Shown in pieces: positions 21,740 to 32,879 of a stretch of DNA of 64,000 nt. The position numbers were made by a program, and so were the translations under genes. The first letter of the stretch is position 1. Each line of letters starts with the position of its first letter. The DNA is taken from contig CAOLHI010000251.1 in the NCBI GenBank assembly GCA_948474755.1, forward strand, positions 744,001-808,000, given 5' to 3'. This stretch comes from Ctenosaura bakeri (Eukaryota > Chordata > Lepidosauria > Squamata > Iguanidae). Under the pieces are notes generated by a model. That model saw only the letters and a list, made by a program, of their open reading frames with translations, was not told the origin of the DNA and made no database searches.

Positions 21740-23700
21740 TTTTCTACTTCCTATGGCAAAGAAGAGATACAAGCAAAGCCTTTGGGCCATTTTAAAGCAA
21801 CTCTGCCTAGTAAAAGCACAGGGCCTGCTTTTTATTGATTGTCATTAGAATAGTGGAAAATATTGGAAACAAAGATAGGGCAATGCCTCTGAACCTGTAG
21901 CATTCAGATTTAAATCTAAGTGGATGTGAAGGTGTACTTTAAATTATTATTAAGTCCAGATCAACTGTAGGAAAACTTGAACAGCCAAGATCCATTTTGA
22001 GCTGATCTACCAGTAGGAATTACTAAAACAGAGAGTGGAAAAGTATGAACTCTTGATTAAAGAAAACCCCAAACAACTTGTTCATGATTGTCCGGTAAAT
22101 TCTCAGAAGAAGCTTTTGTTAGAGTCAGCAACCTTTGCATGCCTCTACTCCCTAACTGCTAATTTGGATTCTTGAAGTTTGTTTGTTTGTTTGTTTGTTT
22201 TATTCTCTCCCTGCATACTAACCTACTTTTATATATCTTGCTAAGAAGACTAAGATTTTTTTTTTCCTGCTAACCCCTATTGGTGGGTGTGGGGCTGGTT
22301 GTTGTTTAGGTTCTGCCTTGCCAATTTAATTACTCTGCTTGTAAGATCCACAACTATTTCTCACATTTTCCAGCAGTAATGGCCTCCTGAAACTCCATAT
22401 TGCCATCTTCCCTGTTTCCCTGATGATGTTTCCCTGCCTAAGGAGAGGAAAAATGGAGAAGGAATGCCCCTTAAACAGCATTGGCCTCTCAAACAGCATC
22501 AGCATCTTCAGTACCCAGTCTGGCTAGTGGTGCCTGTAGTGCAAATTTAATTTTTGTGTACTTAACCTGTCTGACAGAGTAAAAATATTTTGTACCTTCA
22601 CAGCATTGAATGTCAAGTGGTAACAATGCCAATTAAATCCATTTTGATGCTAGGTTGTAATACAAAAAAATAAAGTCGAAAGACAGAAGTTACTGTTTCT
22701 GGAAAGCCACCACACATTTGGGGAACTCTACAATGAAGCAATAAACTTTGTCGCAGCAAATTACAGAGCTGCTTACCAAACCAAGCTCAACTGTGGAGAG
22801 GGACAAAGAGTTAGGCACATAACACCCTACAGTTCTGAAGTTGGAGAAGGAGAAGAATGAGAAATCATCCTTTCCCAGCTTCCCTCCAATCCAAAATGAT
22901 GACCCAGGCACTACCTCCCTCTGTCCAATTGTTTCTACACATAAACCAGCTGGATTTGGCTATCAGTTTTGCTTGAGCCAGTAATAGTTGGTACACAGAT
23001 GGATTCTGCAGACACACAGCCATTCCCTCATTTTCTAAAGTAAAATTAGAGATGGCAGAAGAAAAAGGCAAATCCCGAACAAACAACAATTTCTACCGGC
23101 ACTATCAATGGTGGAGGGTGGAATAGCCCATAAACAGAATGATAATATGCCTTTCCGTTTTGGAAACATTTGAGCTAACCAAAGAGGAAAAGTGAATGAT
23201 TGGATGTGATTAATGACTAACTAGGATTGGAGTGACTGAACAGGACGTTCCCAAAATGAGCAGATTGAATGTTTACCCTTGGATATTTCAGTCCAGGGTA
23301 TAATGTTCTTCTCTATCCAGCTTTGGGGCCAAAGACTGATAGACATTTTTGTGTTTGTCATATAAAAGGATCAGGGACAGCTTTCATCCCTTTTGAGTTT
23401 CTGGCAGGCAGCTGAATCTGGGGTATTTTGATTGGCCTACAATTATTAGTATTAGTATCCTCTGGCTGTTTTCAATTGCTGTTTTTTTTTTTTTGTTTTT
23501 TGTTTTTTAAGAAAAAACATTATGACTTTAGAACTATTTTTCAAAAGGAGGTTTGTTTTGTTTTTAAATGTGTTCAAATGTATTTACCATTTTAAATGTT
23601 TTTATCCATTGCACATCACTTCAAGGGCCCTGATGGGTTGAGAGGTGATAAAGAAACCCAAACTTTAAATAATACTAAATACATTTTTCCATATTCATAG
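21740..23700. other. non-coding interval, no gene recognised
   Basis: Contains a (GTTT)n run at about 22180-22200 and poly-T tracts (22258-22265, 23483-23495). A sequence at 23560-23690 resembles an L2 3' tail (CTTCAAGGGCCCTGATGGGT). No host exon was seen. Confidence 0.4.
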
Positions 23701-23725
23701 CCTCTAAGATGCAAAGCCATGGTAG

Positions 23726-23841
23726 GGAATCTGTGACCTTCCAGAAATGGTTAGACTCCAACTCCTATAATCCCATAGTATTGGCCATAGTATTGACCAT
23801 AGTGGACCTGCTGAGAGCTGGAGTCCAATATCATCTGGTGT
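23726..23841. repeat. foldback repeat (CTCCAACTCCTATAATCCC type)
   Basis: The left half (CCTTCCAGAAATGGTTAGAC, then TCCAACTCCTATAATCCC) and the right half (GAGAGCTGGAGTCCAATATC) are weak inverted copies. This is a very common amniote foldback repeat. A partial relative is at 35880-35960. Confidence 0.55.
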
Positions 23842-24122
23842 AGCCACTTGATCACATGGTGTGTTTCCACCAAAGCATAGTGGATAGAATCAGGGGGCAG
23901 CATCTACCGCTTCTGTCCCTAGATATTGGAGGGAGGGGATTCCCCTATCTACTCTCAAACCCTGTCCCAGCAGTCCAGAAAACCCTGTCATACAGATTTT
24001 TGGGGTGCTGTGGAAAGCTAGATGGGGGAGCAGAGAGGAAGGGGAACAATGGTAAGTGCCCACTCATGGAATGCTGGATTGAGGCCTTTACATTGATTTC
24101 ATCCTAACTATGATGTTATCCT

Positions 24123-25150
24123 CTACCTGTCCTGATTTGGAAAGGATAGTCTCAATTAATTTGCTGTTTTAATTTTCAAGTGCTTTTAAAATGTCCCACA
24201 TTCTCTCTCCCCTTCCTACTTTCTCCCATTGCCGTTAGCTTATTCCAGTTGCTGCTAACAGAGTTTAAAGTGCAAAAGTAGTTTGCAGTCAGTTAACTTG
24301 AGAGAGAGGCAGTGATGTACTGACCCTTAACAGTGCCCAGGGCAAGGGGGTGAAGTGAGAGGAGGTGGACGGGGTGAGCCACGGGCAGGAGGGCGGTGTG
24401 AGCGGCACTGGGGGTGGGGCAAGCAGCGGCAGGCAGGGAAGGGGGCAAGTGGAGGTGAGCAGGAGTGAGTGGAAGTGGGCATGGCCTGCAGCAGCGGGCA
24501 AGGAGGGGGTGGATGGAGGTGGGCAGGCAGAAGTGGGTGGGGTAAATGGCACTGGGGGATTGGGCGAATGGTGGCGGGCAGAGGAGGGGCGAGTGGAGGT
24601 GAGTGGGGGCAAGTGGCACGTGGAAGTGGGTGTGGCAAGTGGCAGTGGGCAGGGAGGGGACGAGGGGAAGAGGGCGAGGTGAGCAGCAGAAGTGAGCAGG
24701 GTGAACGGCGGCGGGCAGGGGAGGGGCAAATGGAGGTAAGTGAGGCGAGCAGCAGTGGGGGCAGGGCAAGCAGTGGCGGGCAAGGGAGGGGTGAGTGGAG
24801 ATGGGCAGGGTGACTGACGGGCAGAAGTGTGCAGGGTGAGTAGCAGTGGGGACAGAGTGAAGAGTGGGCAGAGGTGGGTGGGGTGAGTGGCGGTGGGGGG
24901 TGCCTCCTCTGACCTTAGCACCTGGGGCATGCGCCCCAGTTGCCCCAGCCTAGTTCTGCCTCTGGAGGGAAGTGAGAAGAGAGTAGAATGCAGGATTTTG
25001 CCCTTCCCAGGAAACTCAGACAAAAGCAAACTACTGCAGCCTCTCTTTGCTTGTGTGTTCTTTCTCATTAATAACTTTGCCATCCTGATCACACATTGAT
25101 GTTGCTTGGCCACATGCCTCCAGGGTTTCATCTGTGAAATGTTGGGAGAT
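24123..25150. repeat. CCTCCAAC-terminus repeat, interrupted by a hAT-like element
   Basis: The left part 24123-24309 (CCTGTCCTGATTTGGAAAGG to AAAGTGCAAAAGTAGTTTGC) and the right part 24965-25150 (GACAAAAGCAAACTACTGCA to CATCTGTGAAATGTTGGGAG) form one copy of the family seen at 8379-8672. They are separated by the insertion at 24310-24964. Confidence 0.62.
24310..24964. mobile_element. hAT-like MITE with G-rich minisatellite core
   Basis: 655-bp insertion. It starts CAGTGATGTACTGACCC and ends TAGTTCTGCCTCTG. The flanking 8-mers GAGAGAGG (24302-24309) and GAGGGAAG (24965-24972) differ at two positions and look like an aged target duplication. The core (about 24350-24890) is a tandem array of 40-60-bp units rich in GGTGAG, GGCGGTGGGCAGG and GGGGAGGGG. 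A 280-codon minus-strand ORF over it is Pro/Ser/His-rich and is not a gene. Confidence 0.75.
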
Positions 25151-25533
25151 ATATAATAAATGCATTGGTGTTGTTTCTGGCTCTAGTTGCATAATGTAGA
25201 GACTGGCCTTCAGTAAGTGACTGGTGTTATCGGTTATGTCTTCATGTAGTTTTTAAATTCCAAAATGTGTTGAACTTTTGTAATTCTAATGAGTAGCATT
25301 TCTTTCTTCCAACACTCATTTCCTGCCTTTTAGCCTAGAATTGGACTTCAAAGCAGATGGCATTACAATACATATTATAGAAACAGGAAAGCAATGTGTA
25401 GGGGCAAATGATATTAATAAAGCCATTCTAAATATGCACTTGGAGTTTAAAAAATGTTCAGTTATGTGCATTTTTACTTGGAAGTAGATTTCACTGAATA
25501 TAATAGGACCCACTTGCAGGTAGCTCTGTATAT

Positions 25534-25768
25534 TTGTTGTGTGCCCTCAAATAATTTCTGACATGTTATTTTGCTCTATGGCAAACCCATAGTGAGGTTT
25601 GCTTGGCAAGATTTGTTCAGAGAGGGTTTACCTTTGCCTTCTTCAGAGACTGAGAGAGTGCAACTTACTCAAGGTCACCAAGTGGGCTTTCATGGCCTAG
25701 CAGGGATTCAAACCCTGGTCTCCAGAGTCATAGTCCAATGCTCAAACCTCTACACTATGCTGACTCTT
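25534..25768 (-). mobile_element. Sauria-type tRNA-derived SINE
   Basis: Reverse-strand copy. The tail is at 25534 (TTGTTGTGTGCCCTCAAATA), the body contains CAAGGTCACCAAGTGGGCTT, and the head is near 25740 (GTCCAATGCTCAAACCTCTA). Confidence 0.8.
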
Positions 25769-25799
25769 ACCATGCTGGCTCTCAGCTGTATATTTTCTA

Positions 25800-28700
25800 T
25801 TTTTTAATTGTACAGAAGGCTGGTGGACAAGGTGCCTGCATTGGCAGCCAAAACCCCTTGAAAGGTTTCATCTGATTGTTCCTCCTGATCAGTGCCAAGA
25901 GTTAAGGATTATGTAATGGACTGGGGTAGCAGAATGGGATCACGTTTATTTGGGTTCACATATTTATGCAACTGAGTAGCTCTTTGGCTCATCCTGGGTC
26001 GTGGCTCTCTTTAGCTAGACTCACAGAATTCTCAAGATATACTGAAAAGGGAATTTAGCCATTATCCAAAAATCTCTGGTAGGAACAGGTGAGCTTAATC
26101 CCACAGATATCATGATATTCTTTCTCAGTTCCTGGGTCAGTCTTGATGAAAGCTCTCAAGTGTTGCTCTTGGGAAGGGCATTCTTCAAAAATTCCTGTTG
26201 GCTGCTACAGTTAAGATGGTCCTACCTCATGTCACTATCTGATTTAGTTCTTGCATGAACATTTTAATTGCCTCTGTATAAATGGCCACAACAGCATCCC
26301 ATCTTCCCACTTCAGATCAGTCCCAATTAATTGTTGAACGGGAGACCACCAGCAATTTTCAGGTAGGACTAAGAAAAAAAAAGTCACGGAGAACCAAGAC
26401 TCCCATTAGGGATGGGTGAACAATGGTCTGACTCATTACTGGGCTTAGCTCAGCACACTGTCACATCACAGTTGTTAAGGAAATAATGCTGGAAAAGATA
26501 GATACCAATTTGTCTTGCAGATGACCAAGCTCAGAGATAGGGAAGCATACAATGTGTCATTTACTGTTGCAAAATGCTTTAGTACTTGCATGTTGAACTG
26601 CACCACAATGAAATTGAACTGTCTGGGAAGAGGCATCTTTTAACAGAGAGAGAGAGAGAATTTTGCACACCTAACACGGTTAAAAATCAGAGTTTGGAAT
26701 TAATTCACTAAATTGTTAACTTTGGTGTTTTTTTCCCTAGTGCTTTCCTCAATTCTCTAGATTCCCCAATTAACGCTCAAGTTAAATATCTTTTACTGAA
26801 TTGGGTCATTAGAACTTGAAAGAATTTGTTAAGGTGGGTGCTTTTGCTTCTGTCACATTCAGTAAAACAGGAAGCCCTGCTGCCTCAGGAGAATACTGGA
26901 ACTGGAAAAAAAGTATCACCTGGTTCTATTGTTAGGCAGGCTAATCTATGTGATTTCTTTGGGGAGATAGAAGGTTGGGGACAGGAGGTTACAGGGAGCC
27001 CAAGTGCAATAAATCCATTTCTAATCTTGCCCACTCATTATGATGTACCTGGATAATTAAGAGAAAAACATCCCTCAAGCCATCATTTCTTTTCTTTTCT
27101 TTTTTCTGCCTTCTCCATCTTTCTCCCTATCTACGCTTCCTATTTAGACTCCTTTTTTAACCTGCACACAATTAAAGTAAGAGAAGATTAGGCTTGTTCA
27201 ATAGCTGATCATTTGAACTGAAGATGGAATAGACTGAATTTGGGGTCCTTGGCTCCTGAATGCAAAACTTGTGCTTGGTTACTTATTTTTACAGACTACA
27301 CTTGATGGGAAGCAGGGAGGCAGAAGGAATGAAATGATTCATTGTGCAGAAAAATATTCAGCATGTGCTCAGAGACTCAAAAAAATTCAGGTCCAGAATT
27401 TCTCACTCTGGATTCACGTATTTTTGTGCTGTCCACTTACTGTGGGACTTGAGGTCAATCAGTGTCTTCTAACTGAAATAGCCCACTCCTTATTAATCTT
27501 TAATAAACAAGGTATTTGAAGAGTGAGTGAAGTGTATGTGTTGAAGGAAGAAAGAAAAGAGAGATTCGGATGTGTGACAAACTGAATTGAAAAGGTTATA
27601 AAATGAGATCTTAGCTTTTCCTAAGCTGACAATTTCCAAGTGGGCTGGACTTTCTGTTATGGGTTTTGTAGCCCCTGTGGGGGGGAAAAAGTCCAAGTTG
27701 AAGGACAGCAACTTTAGAAGGACAAATAAAGACTTCTTGAAGGGACCAGTAACATATTCTGAAGAACAACAATGACAACCCTCCATGCCATTTTCCATAA
27801 ATCCCATTGTGTGGCCAACAATTAACGTTTCAAACAATGGGTTAGCCAACAATAACTCAACTTAGTAAATCATTTCAGTAGTACATGCCATTTTACTGCT
27901 TAGTGAATTATGAGAATTTAAACAGTTTCTATTGTTAGTGTCAATTCATTGCCATGGCAGGTAATTAATTTTCCAGTTTCTAACACTTAGCACTATTGGA
28001 TTGATTTTCAAACCTAAGATGCTAAGCTATGTTCAGAATGAAAGTATAATGATAGATGAAGGTATCCACTTTCCTTATTAGTGCTTGATCATATTCTGGG
28101 TATTACAATGTTTAAGTGCCACCATGTTACATAGGAAAGATAAATCGAATAAATTAAGTAAATAATTTAATTAAATAAATTACCTAAGGCATATTTTATC
28201 CAGGCACCCTGATCAAGAACAACTACATTATCCTCCCTCTCCCACTAGTCTAGAGCTTCCCCTTCTGGGCTCTTGACCTGTGGACTGTACATGTTCTTTT
28301 TAGGAACAGTTTGTGTACTAAAGCAAGGATGGGCAAGACCTGATCAGGCAGCAGTTTCTATCACCTCTAGCCAGGAGCTGCAGGCCAAAAACATCTGGAG
28401 CTTCACAGCTGCCCAACACTTTCCCCTCAGGAAACTGAAAAGAGGCCTCAGCCAAAACCTAGGGTGTTGCTCTGCCACTCTGCTGTGATACTGGGGGCAA
28501 GGCCTCAGAGTTTGCTGCATGTAAAGAAGACTGCTACAAAGAGTCAAGCCTACACTGCAGAAGTAATGTGTGCAAGGCAAGCCACAAAAGTTTATAGTAG
28601 ATAGAATACAAATGTTTCTACTAGGAAGAATGGAAGTAGGCACAGTGAGAGATCATAGGAGTTGTACAACATCTGAAGTGTCACACTTGCTGAATCCTTG

Positions 28701-28870
28701 AATTAAAGGACAATAGAGACAATTCAAACAGATTTACTTTAAATTAGGTAACTTTAATATTTGTATTCCAAATTGTTTTTCACTGTATTATTTTAACGAA
28801 TGGTGTGCAGCACTCTGGGCCCCATATGGGAGAAAAGCAGGTTATAAATTAAATTAGTAAATAAAATAAA
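25800..28870. other. non-coding interval, no gene recognised
   Basis: Largely unique-looking sequence. It has a short (GA)n run at about 26647-26660 and an L2- or SINE-like tail near 28800-28870 (GCACTCTGGGCCCCATATGG). Minus-strand ORFs such as 27493-27852 show no family signature or splice context. Confidence 0.4.
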
Positions 28871-28873
28871 TTA

Positions 28874-29218
28874 CATACCATCCAACTGTCCTGATTTGAC
28901 AAGAATAGTCTTAATTAATCCTCTGCCATCCCACTTTTTCTGCTGCTTTTAAAATGTCCCAGTTTCTGTCTCCCCCTCCCCTCCCCCTTTGCCCTCAGCT
29001 TACTTTGCTGCAAACTGAATGAAAAAGTAGTTTGTACTCAATTAACTCAGCAATGGGGAGAAGACAGGAAAGGGCAGAATGTTGTCGTCTGTAGCAGGCT
29101 CACAGAAAAGCAAACTGCTGCAGCCATTCCTAGCTTGTATGTTCTTCCACATTATTAACTTTTGCCATCTTGACCACATTCTGATGTTTCTTGGACACAT
29201 GCTCCAATTTTCCTCTAT
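28874..29218. repeat. CCTCCAAC-terminus repeat
   Basis: Begins ATACCATCCAACTGTCCTGA and follows the family order (TTTTAAAATGTCCCAGTTTC, AAAAAGTAGTTTGTACTCAA, AAAGCAAACTGCTGCAGCC, TTGACCACATTCTGATG). Uninterrupted copy. Confidence 0.6.
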
Positions 29219-30082
29219 TAGTATGTAACTACAAAAGCCCAGATCTCCATAATACAGCTCTCTATTGTAAACACTCTATTAAAACAATAATTATTTATTT
29301 TATTTATTATATGTATATGCTTCCTTCCTCCCAGAGTGGGTAGCATGGATTTTGCTCTAAAATTCTAAAATGACTAACAACTAAAAAAAATATTCAAAAC
29401 CCAACAAACAAAACATTTCTGCCCCATTAATTTTACAGAGGGCTCTTGAGAAACTTGTTAGAATCTGACAAGGTTTTAGAAGGCATCCTAATACTCCTGG
29501 TTTTAGTCAAGAACATTGATTAGGACCATTCACTGCCTTCCAACACCAATCAATATAAAATGTGTCACAGCCAGGCTGACAGAGGCGCAATGAGCAGCAG
29601 AGTTTGGCAGAGTTACTTTTGTGGACTAAAGCTCTTAGAATTCCGCACACAAGATTGTACTGTATGGTAGAATTGCTTCAGCCATTGCTCCCATGGACAA
29701 AGCAGAGAGATGTTGTAAATAGCAGTATAAAAGGCAACTATGACAAAGAAGATATTTTGAAGGAATTTCAGAAACAATGGGGAAAGGTTATAAGGTTTAC
29801 AAATGAAGTGTGTGTGGGGGGGTGAGTAGACATGCAATAATAGGATTTGAACAATAGGATCAGAATTGTCATTGTAGAACACTATTTTAGGGTTGTTGTT
29901 TTCCTAAATTAGACTACATTTAATACAATTGGGTAATTAGTTATGCTTAGGGATGGGGCGAATCCAGAATTTTCTGAATCCGAATCCAGATCCAAATCCA
30001 TGGAAGGTTCTGGGAATCCACAAATCTCGAATCTTTCGAATCCTTTTTTAAAAAGAGTTTAAAAAGCAAGGGAAAGAAGGAT

Positions 30083-30215
30083 AATCTTGGGCAAGACACA
30101 CTCTCTCAGCCTTAGCAAAAGCCTAGGCAAGAGCAAACCTCCCTCTGAAGAAATCTGGCCAAGACAATTGTCATAGTTTTGCCTCAGGATCTCCCCAGAT
30201 TGAAAATGACATGAA
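30083..30215 (+). mobile_element. Sauria-type SINE fragment inside a DNA element
   Basis: ATCTTGGGCAAGACACACTC, then TCTCAGCCTTAGCAAAAGCC, and a tail GATTGAAAATGACATGAAGG. The head is missing. Confidence 0.6.
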
Positions 30216-30282
30216 GGCCCTTTCTGCACAGGCAGGAAAATGTGGATTAACCTCACATTTTCCTGCCTGTGTAAACAGGGCC
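30216..30282. repeat. 67-bp hairpin with GGCCC termini
   Basis: Two arms of about 29 nt around a short loop. The inner 18 nt of each arm (CACAGGCAGGAAAATGTG and its complement) pair perfectly. The outer ends GGCCC and GGGCC connect it to the 7950-8356 element, of which it may be an extreme internal-deletion form. Confidence 0.65.
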
Positions 30283-30812
30283 ATCTACTAGAGTACAGAG
30301 CTAATCCAGGTCAAAACTGACATTTCTTTGCATAGCTCCTTATGGCATTGTGGGGTTTGTAGTTTGATGATGCACCAGCACACTTTGACAGAGAAGGCTG
30401 TGACACCTTGTAAAACTAGAAACCCAGAATTGTGTCTGAAAGAGGTTTGCAGGGGAGCCATGCAAAGGAATGTTTCAGCTGTCCTTGAAATCTCAAGCCT
30501 GTAGCTTTCAGTCAAGTGCTGAACTTAAATATTAAATGTTCATTTTAAATATCTTAAAATACAAGCCCAGATGTAATTTGTGAAATTGTTAGCAAAGGCC
30601 ATTATTACTCCAAGGGAAAAATTCACCTACTTGCCATCTCCCCTTGTGTGTCTGGTCACCCAGGTTTTCAGGTGTCCTGGTCTCCTACAAAATGTTTGGG
30701 TGGCAGATTTGAAAGATTCGGTTTGCCTTTTTTGGCATAGGGATTCGGATTCCCGAATCTCAAATCCCTGCCAAGGATTCGAGGATTCAGTTGGCCCATC
30801 CCTAGTTATGCT

Positions 30813-31830
30813 ATAAATAGAATAGTAGAATAAATATGCATTTAAGAGATTGGTAATTGCAAAGATCATTTAGATATAAGCATTTAGGAAGAAGTTTGAA
30901 GAAGTATAACAAGCTTTCATTAATAACTGTTTCCTAAGAAGTGGGAAGTCAGATGTCAAAGCCTTTTATTCTTTTGTTTGTTATGTGTTTTTTGTTTAGT
31001 ATAGTTAGTAGTTTGTTTGTTTACATAGAAGTTTTTCTTCTTTTTTATAATTAGTGTTTATATTTCTCCATTTGTTGTTTTATGATAGTTAGAAATGGAT
31101 TGAATAATTTTTTTTTTTTAAAGGTAACTATGAGGCAGACCAGTCTCTTGAGTTAAAGGAGGGGGCATGAAGGAAAAAGTGGAGCCTGTTTATAAGAGAA
31201 GGTGTTTGGTATTCTTCCACAGACAGGAGGACAGTGCTTGCTCTGACACAACCTTGTCTCATCCATTTCGTCACAGAGAATGAATTCTTCTTTCATATGC
31301 AAATTCATGCTGATACATTTTAAATTACTGAGGCTGCAATTTTATATGCTTGTGCTGCAAGCCAGGGAAATGCCAAAGCTCAGGAACAGGTCACATGTTT
31401 TACACACAGAGGCTAAGATCTTATATGGCACTGTTTAGCACAGTAGCTTGGCACCCAGAACTCTACTACAGCTGGGCATTCAACACCCCCCACAGGCAAC
31501 CTGCAGCCCCCTTTCTGACCATTCTGTGCCTGGTGTGGGAGAGGAAAATCAGAGAAGCACCTGGCTATGAGTCCTTAGCCAGACATGAAATTATTACCTC
31601 ATCCGCTGAGGGCCACCAAGGGCCACCCAACAGATGTCAACATTTCATGTCTGGCTATGGGAACCCAACTAGATGCTTCTCTGATCCTCCAGCGGGCACA
31701 GAATGGTTGTTGTTGGAGGGGGCTGTGGCAGCTCTATGGTAAATCTGGATGGGGTAGTTATTACTGCAGGAGGAAGACAATACCAACCTCTGCCACAACC
31801 TCCTTAAAGATCTACATGAGTATAAGATGG
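30813..31830. other. non-coding interval without recognised feature
   Basis: AT-rich then mixed sequence with a T-rich stretch at 30960-31130. No exon or repeat family recognised. Confidence 0.4.
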
Positions 31831-31860
31831 ATTTACACCTGGTTTGAGCATTGGACTATA

Positions 31861-31972
31861 TTAGCCTGTGTGTTCTTCCTCATTAATAGCATTTGCCATC
31901 TCGATCACACACTGATGTTGCTTGGCAACAAGTATCCTGCTTTTCATCTATGAAATGGGATGGTTTGAAAGC
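31861..31972. repeat. 3' part of a CCTCCAAC-terminus repeat
   Basis: TTAGCCTGTGTGTTCTTCCT to CATCTATGAAATGGGA matches the right-hand third of the family. It is directly followed by a SINE. Confidence 0.5.
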
Positions 31973-31974
31973 CA

Positions 31975-32162
31975 GTGTGTTGTAGTGTTTTGAGTATAGA
32001 GCTATGGATGCTGGAGACCAGGGTTCAGTTCCCCAGTCAGTCATGTAAACCCACTTGTTACCTTGGGTGCATCACATACTCTCAGCCCCCAAAATCCCCA
32101 TGATAGGTTCACCTCAGGGGCACCATAAGTCACAAAAAACTTGAAGGCATAGAACAATGATA
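31975..32162 (+). mobile_element. Sauria-type tRNA-derived SINE
   Basis: Head AGCCAGTGTGTTGTAGTG, box-B-like ACCAGGGTTCAGTTCCCC, body ACCCACTTGTTACCTTGGGT and tail CATAAGTCACAAAAAACTTG. Missing the usual middle GGCAAAGGC block, so internally deleted. Confidence 0.75.
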
Positions 32163-32689
32163 CAACCCCTAATTATTTGACAAGTACATAACCTTAATTA
32201 TTTGACAATTAATTAAAGACTTGTGGAAATAATAAGATCTGTTGTCTCTTCCTCATCTTTCCCTGCAAGTTTGTGTTTCTGCTTCTCAGCTTGCTCCTTT
32301 CAAAGTTGGCTCCAAAGATCCCTGAGTTTGAGCAGAAGCCCACTGAGAGAGGGAATGGTCTGCCCCCTGCCCCCCTGAAAACTTGCTTTGGAGTGTACCT
32401 TAACCTCCCAGGATCCTGCATCAGGCCTCAAAATCACATGAAAACTGATGGACATCTTCTCCAGCTCCCATCTCTTAAGACAGAAGTAATATTGCTGCCT
32501 CCCACACATAAAGAAGGATCTTGTATCCTGCTCACAAAATATAAGAAGAGAAAGAAAGTAAACAGTGTTTTTGATACTTGCCTGGCCTCTACTGTAAGCC
32601 CGTGAGCTATCTTCAAGGGGGCCTATTTATTCAAAATATACTCAGGTTACACAAGTCTCCTTTTTCCTTTAGTTTTTGTTTGTTATATA

Positions 32690-32871
32690 CCTTTATGTTG
32701 ACTCTGACTATCCTAGGGTTTTCTTAGCAAGATTTCTTCAGAGGAGGTTTGCCATTGCCTTCCTCTAAGGCTGAGAGAGCGTGACTTGCTGAGGCTGAGC
32801 AGGAATCCCAACCCTGCCTTCTCAGTGTCCTGGGAAGCCAGCACCCAAACCATTATACCACAGTGGCTTCT
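32690..32871 (-). mobile_element. Sauria-type tRNA-derived SINE
   Basis: Reverse-strand copy with the middle block GCAAGATTTCTTCAGAGGAG, then GTTTGCCATTGCCTTCC. The head is near 32850 (ACCCAAACCATTATACCACA). The tail is degraded. Confidence 0.72.
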
Positions 32872-32879
32872 TTGTTTCT

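Larger units (their letters stand above)
29948..30804. mobile_element. 857-bp composite element with TAGGGATGGGC termini and perfect 8-bp duplication
   Basis: Flanked on both sides by GTTATGCT (29940-29947 and 30805-30812). The ends are inverted: TAGGGATGGGGCGAATCC on the left, GGCCCATCCCTA on the right. Both subterminal regions are rich in GAATC and GATTC motifs (for example CTCGAATCTTTCGAATCC near 30030). The interior carries a SINE fragment (30083-30215) and a 67-bp hairpin (30216-30282). An 8-bp duplication fits the hAT superfamily. Confidence 0.75.

Noticed and set aside
24289..25131. 280-codon minus-strand ORF, rich in Pro, Ser and His
   Set aside because: It lies over a tandem GC-rich minisatellite in a MITE, similar-composition ORFs occur in several frames, and no domain or splice context is seen.
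27493..27852. 119-codon minus-strand ORF
   Set aside because: No recognisable domain, and low-complexity neighbours.
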